Below are positions 56,820-64,000 of a DNA stretch of 64,000 bases, piece after piece. A program made the position numbers and the translations under genes. Each line of letters opens with the position of its first letter. Position 1 is the first letter of the stretch. Origin of the DNA: Halopseudomonas bauzanensis (lineage in GTDB: Bacteria > Pseudomonadota > Gammaproteobacteria > Pseudomonadales > Pseudomonadaceae); the NCBI RefSeq assembly GCF_900114735.1, contig NZ_FOUA01000001.1, forward strand, positions 322,278-386,277, in the 5' to 3' direction. The notes under the pieces are model-generated. The model was not told the origin of the DNA and ran no database searches. It saw only the letters and a list, made by a program, of their open reading frames with translations.

Positions 56820-57646
56820 GAAGGGGTTCCGGTTCCGGTCCGCTGCACCAGGCGTTCGACGAAGAATTCCAGGTGCCCACGGGGGCTGGATGGCAACGGC
56901 CAGCCGTCCACGTTGCGTGCGATGGCGCGAAATGCCAGCGAAGCCTTGCTGTGCGGAAAAGCTTCATAGGTGGCGCGCTGTTTCTGTGCCGCCTTGCGCA
57001 CTGTCTCGTCGTAAGGCACAGCGCCGACATACTGCAGCGCCACTTCCAGGAAGCGGTCGGTCACCTGCAGCAGTTTGTTGAATACGTTGTGACCTTCCTG
57101 GGGGCTGTGCACCATGCTCGCCAGGATGCGGAAGCGGGAAACACCGTGGTCGCGGTTGAGCAGCTTGATCAGCGCGTAGGCGTCGGTGATCGAAGTAGGT
57201 TCATCGCATACCACCACGATCACTTCCTGGGCAGCGCGCACAAAACTGACCACCGAATCGCCGATACCAGCGGCGGTATCGACCAGCAGGACATCCATGT
57301 CATCACCGATATCGCTGAAGGCTTGGATCAGGCCAGCATGTTCACGCGGCCCCAGGTTGACCATCTCCGCCGCGCCGGACGCCGCCGGGACGATACGAAT
57401 ACCACCCGGCCCGTTGATCATCACCTCACGCAGATCGCAGTTGCCGGCCAGAACGTCCGCCAGGGTCGCCTTGGGCCGCAGACCCAGCTGTACATCGACA
57501 TTGGCCAGCCCCAGGTCTGCGTCCATCAACACCACTCGACGGCCGAGCTCTGCCAGCGCCAGGGCGAGGTTGACCGACACATTGGTCTTGCCCACGCCGC
57601 CCTTGCCGCCAGTGATTGCAATTACCTGAACCGGATGATTGCCCAT
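56816..57646 (-). CDS. fleN: flagellar number regulator FleN (FlhG)
   Basis: A 276-residue MinD-like ATPase with GGKGGVGKTNVSVNLALAL, MDADLGLANVDVQLG and DTAAGIGDSVVSF. Known role: opposes FleQ and sets the flagellar number at one, with FlhF setting position. I placed the start at the ATG at 57646; the longer frame to 57829 runs into flhF. It overlaps fliA by four bases. Confidence 0.95.
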   Translation of the reverse strand: MGNHPVQVIAITGGKGGVGKTNVSVNLALALAELGRRVVLMDADLGLANVDVQLGLRPKATLADVLAGNCDLREVMINGPGGIRIVPAASGAAEMVNLGPREHAGLIQAFSDIGDDMDVLLVDTAAGIGDSVVSFVRAAQEVIVVVCDEPTSITDAYALIKLLNRDHGVSRFRILASMVHSPQEGHNVFNKLLQVTDRFLEVALQYVGAVPYDETVRKAAQKQRATYEAFPHSKASLAFRAIARNVDGWPLPSSPRGHLEFFVERLVQRTGTGTPS

Positions 57647-57671
57647 CTGTGCTGTCGCCTTTCTCAATTCG

Positions 57672-59003
57672 TTAACTTGCGCACTGGTTGTGGAGTATAC
57701 CGGCAAACACATCGGCCATGGTCTGGTCCTCGGCCATCTCGTTACCGGCCAGACCAACCGCGCGACTGACCAATTGGTGACCAACACCACGAGACAAATC
57801 ATCCGGGATGCGCTGGCCATCGGCCACATAGGCTACCGGGAGACGCTGTTCCATGGCCAGCCCCAATGCTTCGCCCAGCGTAGCAGCTTCGTCGACCTTG
57901 GTCAGAATGCAGCCGACCGGATGACAGCAGCGATAATTGTGCCAGGCGGCCTGAAGCACCCGATACTGGCTGGTCGCCGCCAGCACCAGCAGAGTGCTGA
58001 TGCGCGCACCCTGGGCCGCGAGTTCGCTCAGTTGGCCACGCAGTTGCGGGTCCTGGGCTTGCAGGCCGGCGGTATCGACCAATACCAGTCGCTTGTTGCC
58101 GAACTCCTCCAGTACCTCGCTCAGGCTGTTCTGTTCATCGACCACCCGCACCGGTACGTTGAGAATGCGGCCCAGGGTACGCAGCTGTTCATGGGCACCA
58201 ATACGGTAGGTGTCCATGGTGACCAGCGCCACATTCTGGCTGCCGTGCTTGAGCACATAGCGTGCCGCCAGCTTGCCCAGAGTGGTGGTTTTGCCGGCGC
58301 CGGTCGGGCCAACCAGGGCAATCACCCCGCCCCGGTCGATCAGCTCCTCGCGCATCACCGGCAGGCCCTGGGCCAGGTGGGCCAGCAGCAGGCGCCAGGC
58401 CTGGCGTACATCGGTCACGTCGGCAACCTTGGCCAGCAGCTGCTTGCACAGCTCGGCGGGCAGGCCAAGATGAATCAGCTTGCGCCACAGGCTGGCCTGG
58501 CGCGGCTGATGCTGATTGACCTGGCCCCAGGCCAGGCCACCCAGCTGGGATTCGAGCATGCCTCGCAGACCGGCAATTTCCGAGCGCATGGCGTCGAGAT
58601 CATCTATTGCCGGGGGCTTGGAGGTCACCTCGGCTGCCGGCGCGGCACGCTCGCTGTTCAGGCGCTCCAGCAACCCCTGTGCGACCGGCGAGCCCTGCTC
58701 GGCAGCCTGGCGCATGCTGTCACCAAACAATTGACGGTTGACGCTGGGGCCATCGGCAGGACGCTCACCCTCTTCCAGGCTGGCCCGGGCGCTGATAATG
58801 CGCTCCTGGGTCTTCTTCAGCTCCAGATCCAGGCCAGGCGTAGGCGGCGTCAGCTGCGGCGCTTCGTAATCCAGCGCCGCCGTCAGTTCGACACCACCCG
58901 CTACGCGCCGGTTGGCGATGATGGACGCATCCGCGCCCATCTCGTCCCGTACCAGCTTCATTGCCGTGCGCATGTCTGCCGCAAAAAAACGTTTGACTCT
59001 CAT
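57672..59003 (-). CDS. flhF: flagellar biosynthesis GTPase FlhF
   Basis: A 443-residue SRP-family GTPase that sets the polar site of the flagellum. N-terminal B domain (MRVKRFFAADMRTAMKLVRD), a linker, then N/G domains with GPTGAGKTTTLGKLAARYV, VALVTMDTYRIGAHEQL and VLVDTAGL. It is 22 bases after flhA. Confidence 0.95.
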   Translation of the reverse strand: MRVKRFFAADMRTAMKLVRDEMGADASIIANRRVAGGVELTAALDYEAPQLTPPTPGLDLELKKTQERIISARASLEEGERPADGPSVNRQLFGDSMRQAAEQGSPVAQGLLERLNSERAAPAAEVTSKPPAIDDLDAMRSEIAGLRGMLESQLGGLAWGQVNQHQPRQASLWRKLIHLGLPAELCKQLLAKVADVTDVRQAWRLLLAHLAQGLPVMREELIDRGGVIALVGPTGAGKTTTLGKLAARYVLKHGSQNVALVTMDTYRIGAHEQLRTLGRILNVPVRVVDEQNSLSEVLEEFGNKRLVLVDTAGLQAQDPQLRGQLSELAAQGARISTLLVLAATSQYRVLQAAWHNYRCCHPVGCILTKVDEAATLGEALGLAMEQRLPVAYVADGQRIPDDLSRGVGHQLVSRAVGLAGNEMAEDQTMADVFAGILHNQCAS

Positions 59004-59025
59004 GGCCTGATCTCACCCTGTGTAA

Positions 59026-61149
59026 TCAATTCTGTCCGACGGTGGCAACGATGGTGACCTGCTTGCTGTCCGGAATCTCCTGGTAGGACAGCACATGCGC
59101 GCCAGGCGCCGCGTAGCGGACGAACCGGGCCATCATGTTGCGAACCGGACCGGCCACCAGCAATATCGCCGGTTTGCCCTGTATCTCCTGGCGCTGCACC
59201 ATGTCCGCCAGCGAACGTTGCAGCTTCTCCGCCATACCCGGTTCCAACAGAATGCCGTCATCATTGCCTTGCCCGGCCTTCTGCAGACTCTGAAGCAATA
59301 TCTGTTCCAACCTCGGTTCCAGCGTGATTACAGGCAGCTCGGACTCAAGCCCGACAATGCTTTGCACGATAGAGCGAGACAGAGCGATGCGCACCGCACT
59401 GATCAACGCGCCGGTATCTTGACTCTTGCCTGACTGGTTGGCGATGGCCTCGGCAATAGTCCGAATGTCCCGCACCGGCACCTGCTCTTGCAGGAGCCCC
59501 TGCAGCACCTTGAGCAAACCCGACAGGGAAATTATGCCCGGCACCAGTTCCTCGGCCAGTTTCGGTGAGGCCTTGGCCAGCACCTTGAGCAGTTGCTGAA
59601 CCTCCTCATGACCCAGCAGTTCATGGGAATGCTTGTAGAGAATCTGGTTGAGATGGGTGGCGACCACCGTACTGACATCCACCACCGTATAACCCAGCGA
59701 TTGGGCCTGATCCTTCTGCGCCGGCTCGATCCATACCGCATCCAGACCGAATGCCGGGTCCTTGCCGGGAATGCCCTTGATCTCGCCGAATACCTGCCCG
59801 GGGTTGATTGCCAGTTCGCGGTCGGCGTGGACCTCCGCCTCGGCCACCCCGACACCCATCAGCGTGATGCGATAGACGTTGGGCGCCAAATCCAGGTTGT
59901 CGCGAATATGTACCGAGGGCATCAGAAAACCCAGGTCCTGGGACAGCTTCTTGCGGATCCCCTTGATCCGCGCCAGCAATTGCCCGCCCTGGCTGCGATC
60001 AACCAGCGGGATCAATCGATAGCCGACCTCCAGACCAACCATGTCCACCGGCGTCACGTCGTCCCAGCCCAGCTCGCGGGTTTCCGGCGACGGCACTGCC
60101 GGCAGTTGCGCCTTCTGCTCTGCCACCTGCTCGGCCTCGGCCTTGATCTTCTGCTGTCGGGCAATGTAATAAGCTCCACCGGCAGCAAGCACACCCAGAC
60201 CGAGGAACGACAGGTGCGGCATACCCGGGATCAAGCCCATGACGATCATGATGGCTGCGGCGATGCCCAACGCCTTGGGCGACGCGAACATCTGCCGCTT
60301 GACCTGACCACCCATGTCCTCGGAGGTGGACACCCGGGTGACCATGATGGCCGCTGCGGTGGATAGCAGCAGCGAGGGAATCTGCGCCACCAGACCGTCG
60401 CCGATGGTCAACAGCACATAGATTTCGCCGGCGTCGGTAAACCCCAGTCCATGCTGCGCCATGCCAATGGCCAGACCGCCAATGACGTTGATGAACAGGA
60501 TCAGCAGACCGGCGACCGCATCCCCCCGGACGAACTTGCTGGCACCGTCCATGGAGCCGTAGAAGTCCGCTTCCTGGGCGACTTCCAGGCGCCGGGTCTT
60601 GGCTTCCGTCTGATCGATCAGGCCGGCGTTGAGGTCCGCGTCAATGGCCATTTGTTTGCCGGGCATGGCGTCCAGGGTGAAGCGCGCACTCACCTCGGAA
60701 ATACGCCCGGCCCCCTTGGTCACCACCACGAAGTTGATGATCATGAGGATAATGAACACGACCAGACCCACCACGAAGTTGCCGCCGATCACCACCTCGC
60801 CGAAGGCCTGGATCACCTTGCCGGCCGCGTCGCCGCCCTCATGGCCGTTCAGCAGTACCACCCGGGTCGAGGCCACGTTAAGCGCCAGGCGCAGCAGCGT
60901 GGCGACCAGCAGAATGGTTGGGAAGGCGGCAAAATCCAGCGGTCGCAACGCATAGGCGCAGACCAGCAAGACCACTAGCGACAGCGCGATATTGAAGGTG
61001 AAGAAGACGTCCAGCAGAAATGGCGGCACCGGCAGCATCATCATGCCCAGCATCGCCAGCAACAGGATCGGCACGCCCAGGCTACCGTGCCGCAGGCCCG
61101 CCAGATTGCTGCGCATGGAACTGATCATCTCACCGCGGTTGGCAGCCAT
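59026..61149 (-). CDS. flhA: flagellar type III export protein FlhA
   Basis: A 707-residue export-gate subunit with about eight N-terminal transmembrane segments (about 25-325), the FHIPEP signature (RISEVSARFTLDAMPGKQMA) in the cytoplasmic loop, and a large C-terminal cytoplasmic domain that binds substrate-chaperone complexes. The ATG at 61149 directly follows GAGGGGA; an alternative ATG is at 61128. A sigma-54-like promoter lies upstream. No flhB is found next to it within the window. Confidence 0.96.
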   Translation of the reverse strand: MAANRGEMISSMRSNLAGLRHGSLGVPILLLAMLGMMMLPVPPFLLDVFFTFNIALSLVVLLVCAYALRPLDFAAFPTILLVATLLRLALNVASTRVVLLNGHEGGDAAGKVIQAFGEVVIGGNFVVGLVVFIILMIINFVVVTKGAGRISEVSARFTLDAMPGKQMAIDADLNAGLIDQTEAKTRRLEVAQEADFYGSMDGASKFVRGDAVAGLLILFINVIGGLAIGMAQHGLGFTDAGEIYVLLTIGDGLVAQIPSLLLSTAAAIMVTRVSTSEDMGGQVKRQMFASPKALGIAAAIMIVMGLIPGMPHLSFLGLGVLAAGGAYYIARQQKIKAEAEQVAEQKAQLPAVPSPETRELGWDDVTPVDMVGLEVGYRLIPLVDRSQGGQLLARIKGIRKKLSQDLGFLMPSVHIRDNLDLAPNVYRITLMGVGVAEAEVHADRELAINPGQVFGEIKGIPGKDPAFGLDAVWIEPAQKDQAQSLGYTVVDVSTVVATHLNQILYKHSHELLGHEEVQQLLKVLAKASPKLAEELVPGIISLSGLLKVLQGLLQEQVPVRDIRTIAEAIANQSGKSQDTGALISAVRIALSRSIVQSIVGLESELPVITLEPRLEQILLQSLQKAGQGNDDGILLEPGMAEKLQRSLADMVQRQEIQGKPAILLVAGPVRNMMARFVRYAAPGAHVLSYQEIPDSKQVTIVATVGQN

Positions 61150-61205
61150 TCCCCTCAGATACTCCGATCAAAAATTTGACGTGAAAGCTTTCCTGATCTG
61201 TCTCA

Positions 61206-61221
61206 GGCAAGAACTGTTCCA
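61206..61221 (-). promoter_or_regulatory. putative sigma-54 (RpoN) promoter of flhA
   Basis: On the minus strand TGGAACAGTTCTTGCC has the GG and GC dinucleotides separated by exactly ten bases, as in TGGCACG-N4-TTGC. The predicted start near 61195 leaves a leader of about 45 bases before the flhA ATG. Known: Pseudomonas flhA transcription depends on RpoN and FleQ. Confidence 0.6.
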
Positions 61222-61329
61222 CAAATTCAGAAAAAACCCAGCGCGCAAAAGAAATTGCCTTACCGCCATCGCTCGGCACCATGCATAATCCGTGTCCACG
61301 GGGTGATGGTTCCGCAAACGAGAGAGCTC

Positions 61330-62532
61330 ATGCGCGCATTATCCGTACTGTTGTTATCGTGCTGCCTGGCTGGCTGCGCTGCCTCGCCGGAAGAGTCCAG
61401 TCTATGGTCAGGTGCCGGTGAGCTGGGGCAACGGTTGATGGGCGCGGTCGGCAGCGGCTCGAACGACAGCCGGGCGGCAGACCAGGCGATGCATGCTCAG
61501 GTCGCACAACTGCTGGACCAGCCGCGGATCGACCCGCTGACCCGGTTTCTCGAGCAACATGCCGCGCAGGATGCCAATGACCGCAGCTATCAGTACATCC
61601 TCCGCGAGCGCAACAGCCGCTGCCGCGCCATTGGTACGCGTTTTTCGCAGCAGGCACTCACCGACGAGAATCTGGCTTTGTTCCGCAGCGGTTACCAGTA
61701 CTCTTGCCCGGATCAGGTCGATGCCTTCGCCCAACGCCTAGCGCTCACTCCCCCGGCCACAGCGTCGCCCGCCGAAACTATCGCAACCGGCCCAGTGTCA
61801 GCACGGCAGCAGGGGCAGGCGAACAGCTGCTATCTATTGTTCACCATCAAGAACTACCAGCAGGCGCTGCCGTCCTGTATTGAAACCGCCGAGCGTGGCG
61901 ATGCCAAGGCGCAACATCACTTGGCCATCATTCTGCAGGTTAACGACGATCCGGATCAGGCATATCACTGGGCCCGTCACTCCGCCGCACAGCAACACGC
62001 GCCCGGACAGTTACTACTGGCGCAGTTGTACCAGCAAGGTCAAGGCACGCCCATTGATGAGGTCAAAGCACTGACGCTGTTAGAGGACGCGGCGGAGAGT
62101 GGTTTAGCCGCAGCGCAGTACGAGGCCGGTGTGGCCTATCTGCATGGATCCGGCAAAGCGGCTGATCGAGGCGCAGCGCAGCGCTGGCTGGAGCGCGCCG
62201 CCGGGCAGGATCATCTCCCTGCGCAGCTGCAGCTGGCCGACCTGCACTTCAATGATTCTGGCGCCGAACAGGCCTACGCGCGCCAATGGTTGCTGCGCGC
62301 CGCCTCTCAGGGATCGACCACCGCCCAGTACCGCCTGGGCGCCAGCTACATGGACGGCACCGGTGGCCCCCCCGATTACACCGAAGCCTATATCTGGCTG
62401 AGTCACGCGTTACGTAACGGTGAACCGCGCGCCAAGCCCCGAATACAGGCCCTGACCGGGCAGTTGACGGCCGATCAGCTCCACACTGCACGCCAGCGTA
62501 TCGCCGCCGGGTTCAGTGGTCGACTGCCCTGA
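61330..62532 (+). CDS. Sel1-repeat lipoprotein
   Basis: A 400-residue putative lipoprotein: signal peptide MRALSVLLLSCCLAGC with lipobox LAGC (Cys16). A poorly conserved region with several cysteines (NSRC, QYSC, NSC, PSC) follows, then Sel1/TPR-like repeats from about 195 to 370, with units such as GLAAAQYEAGVAYLHGSG and GSTTAQYRLGASYMDGTG. Sel1 proteins commonly scaffold envelope complexes. It is divergent from flhA and 10 bases before a GGDEF gene, suggesting a shared role in motility or cyclic-di-GMP signalling (inference). Confidence 0.8.
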   Translation: MRALSVLLLSCCLAGCAASPEESSLWSGAGELGQRLMGAVGSGSNDSRAADQAMHAQVAQLLDQPRIDPLTRFLEQHAAQDANDRSYQYILRERNSRCRAIGTRFSQQALTDENLALFRSGYQYSCPDQVDAFAQRLALTPPATASPAETIATGPVSARQQGQANSCYLLFTIKNYQQALPSCIETAERGDAKAQHHLAIILQVNDDPDQAYHWARHSAAQQHAPGQLLLAQLYQQGQGTPIDEVKALTLLEDAAESGLAAAQYEAGVAYLHGSGKAADRGAAQRWLERAAGQDHLPAQLQLADLHFNDSGAEQAYARQWLLRAASQGSTTAQYRLGASYMDGTGGPPDYTEAYIWLSHALRNGEPRAKPRIQALTGQLTADQLHTARQRIAAGFSGRLP

Positions 62533-62542
62533 GCTTGCCCCC

Positions 62543-64000
62543 ATGAACCGACGCAAAAGCTCCATCATGCTGGTCCTGCTACTGCTGATCGGCCTGTTCA
62601 TCGCCGGCATGTGGCTGATGTCGAGTCTGAACCTCAACTTTGCCCAGCGCGCCATGTCGGAGCAGCGCCAACAGCAGATTGCCGACACCTTCCATTCCAA
62701 TCTGGATCGCATCAATGCCCATCACTTTCTGATGGAACAGAATACCGGCGCCCTGGCCCGCATGGGCGAACTTTTCGCCCGGCAGAAGCAGATTTCCGGC
62801 CGCGATAACCTGGCCGAACTGGAGCGCAGCGTGGGCACAACCCTACGTAGCCTGCATGACCTGTACGGAGGCGGCATCCTGTTCCATCCGGGCGCCTATC
62901 GGCTGTCCGATGTCGGCATCTACGGCCACAGGAACAGCACCGCAACCCATATCACTTATCGGGAAACCGGTTTCGAGAACAAGGATTGGTACCGGCGGCT
63001 GCAACCATCTTCCCTGCCGGGAAAGCCCAATGAGCTGTACCACTGGACTGCGGCCTACTACCGCCCACAGTTCGACACCGTGGTCATCAGCGTCAGCACC
63101 CCGCTGCACGACAGCACCGGCCAGGTCATCGGTCTGGCGGCCACCGACTGGCAGGCCGACGAGGTCATCCGTCTCGTCAGCCGGGTGCGCATTACTCCGG
63201 GCACCTTCTCTTTTTTGCTCGACCGGGAGAATCGCAACCTGTCGAGCCTGGCCGAAGCCGCCGACGTACAACAGGCCCAGCAACTGATGGAAGCCATCAC
63301 CGCCCTGCAGCTACCACGGCAATCTCCAGCGCAACAGGTGCCGGCCAGTCTCGGCAGTCGTTACCCCGCCTCACCCATGCAGAGCCACAGGCTGTTCGTC
63401 GGCGAGGCCGAATATGCCCTGTTCCATGCGCCCACCGAAGCGGGCATGATCTTCGGCATAGGCATTCCCCAGGCGGAAATTGACGCGGTACTGGCACCCA
63501 TGCGGGCCAGCAATTTTCGCATCGTGGCAATCATCGTCAGTATTCTGTTGTTGCTCTCGGGACTGATCCTTTACCTGGTCGCCACTACCCTGAAACAGTT
63601 GAATAGCCTCTACACCGACGCGCTGACCGGTCTGCCCAACCGCGAGCGGCTGCTGCTTGATCTGCAAAAGGGCCGGCCCCTGACGCTGGTTCTGCTCAAT
63701 ATTGACTCGTTCAAGGAGATCAATGATTTCTACGGTAGCCAGTGCGGCGATCATGTCATTCGCGAGCTGGCAGACGGGCTGCGCCGCCATGTGCATGACA
63801 CGCCTGCATGGAAGGCGGTGCGGGTCTATCGCATGCCCGGTGACGAAATGGCCCTGCTGTTTCCCGATAGCCCCGGGCAGGAGGTGCTTGAACAGCGGCT
63901 GGAGAATCTGCGGACTTTCATCAAGGGGCTGACCATCCGTTGGCAGGAAGAGCAGGTTCCGCTCCAGGCGACCCTGGGCCTGGCAGCCAGTGTGCAGCCA
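62543..64000 (+). CDS. membrane sensor GGDEF protein with altered signature (partial, cut by window end)
   Basis: First 486 codons of an open frame. TM1 is at about 8-28, a periplasmic Cache-like sensor region covers about 35-320, TM2 is at about 325-348, and a GGDEF domain begins at LYTDALTGLPNRERLL. The metal site LNIDSFKEINDFYG is intact, but the signature is R430-MPGDEM-A instead of R-x-GGDEF, so cyclase activity is doubtful. An EAL domain could follow beyond the window. The start ATG at 62543 lies 10 bases after the Sel1 lipoprotein stop. The frame is inferred by translation of the given bases. Confidence 0.82.
   Translation, partial: MNRRKSSIMLVLLLLIGLFIAGMWLMSSLNLNFAQRAMSEQRQQQIADTFHSNLDRINAHHFLMEQNTGALARMGELFARQKQISGRDNLAELERSVGTTLRSLHDLYGGGILFHPGAYRLSDVGIYGHRNSTATHITYRETGFENKDWYRRLQPSSLPGKPNELYHWTAAYYRPQFDTVVISVSTPLHDSTGQVIGLAATDWQADEVIRLVSRVRITPGTFSFLLDRENRNLSSLAEAADVQQAQQLMEAITALQLPRQSPAQQVPASLGSRYPASPMQSHRLFVGEAEYALFHAPTEAGMIFGIGIPQAEIDAVLAPMRASNFRIVAIIVSILLLLSGLILYLVATTLKQLNSLYTDALTGLPNRERLLLDLQKGRPLTLVLLNIDSFKEINDFYGSQCGDHVIRELADGLRRHVHDTPAWKAVRVYRMPGDEMALLFPDSPGQEVLEQRLENLRTFIKGLTIRWQEEQVPLQATLGLAASVQP

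Noticed and set aside
1..64000. CRISPR arrays, insertion sequences, prophage or rRNA genes
   Set aside because: No regularly spaced repeats, transposase, phage structural genes or rRNA sequence were recognised anywhere in the window.

Overview
The window reads as chromosomal DNA of a motile, aerobic-to-microaerobic gammaproteobacterium of the Pseudomonas/Halopseudomonas group. The reasons are the ccoNOQP-ccoGHIS-anr arrangement, the prephenate dehydrogenase/EPSP synthase fusion beside cmk and rpsA, the ihfB-lapA-lapB-pyrF block, and a flagellar/chemotaxis block (flhA-flhF-fleN-fliA-cheYZAB-motCD-parC-parP-cheW) in the Pseudomonas order. Base composition is GC-rich throughout. I see no insertion sequence, prophage, integrase or CRISPR array. 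This is core genome with a few accessory genes.

Layout. 1-10.4 kb: a hydrolase, then the complete cbb3 cytochrome oxidase operon with its maturation genes, a TauE/SafE-like membrane protein and the oxygen regulator gene anr. Two Anr-type palindromes lie in the 375-base gap before ccoN. 10.4-19.6 kb: apt, an MFS exporter, a response regulator facing a hybrid histidine kinase, a zinc-free NADP reductase, ybaK, glpK and an AI-2E-type permease. 19.6-23.4 kb: tRNA-Pro(CGG), grxD, argF, an orphan ABC ATPase, slyD and a small basic protein. 23.4-28.9 kb: an uncharacterised minus-strand operon (LplT-like MFS, DUF2157, DUF4401, GDYXXLXY protein), preceded by a GPH-family transporter. 29.1-30 kb: iron storage genes bfd and bfr behind a Fur box.

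30-43.6 kb is minus-strand housekeeping: pyrF, lapB, lapA, ihfB, rpsA, cmk, tyrA-aroA, hisC, pheA, serC, gyrA. From cmk to serC this is one tightly packed aromatic/serine pathway operon. 43.8-47.2 kb holds an MtnA-like gene whose active-site motifs are largely lost, then ubiG, mupP and yciK. 47.2-61.1 kb is the minus-strand motility block, with a sigma-54-like promoter before flhA and a FliA-like promoter before parP. The right end holds a Sel1-repeat lipoprotein and a membrane GGDEF protein with an altered signature motif, cut by the window edge.

The most interesting points are the MtnA homologue lacking its catalytic cysteine with no mtaD beside it, three copies of a short acidic motif in the CheA linker next to a ParP/ParC polar-array system, the LplT/DUF2157/DUF4401/GDYXXLXY operon, an Anr palindrome apparently serving the hydrolase as well as ccoN, and an Hfq/Crc-like A-rich motif on the start of the hybrid kinase. 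All promoter and regulatory-site calls are by eye and need experimental or computational confirmation.
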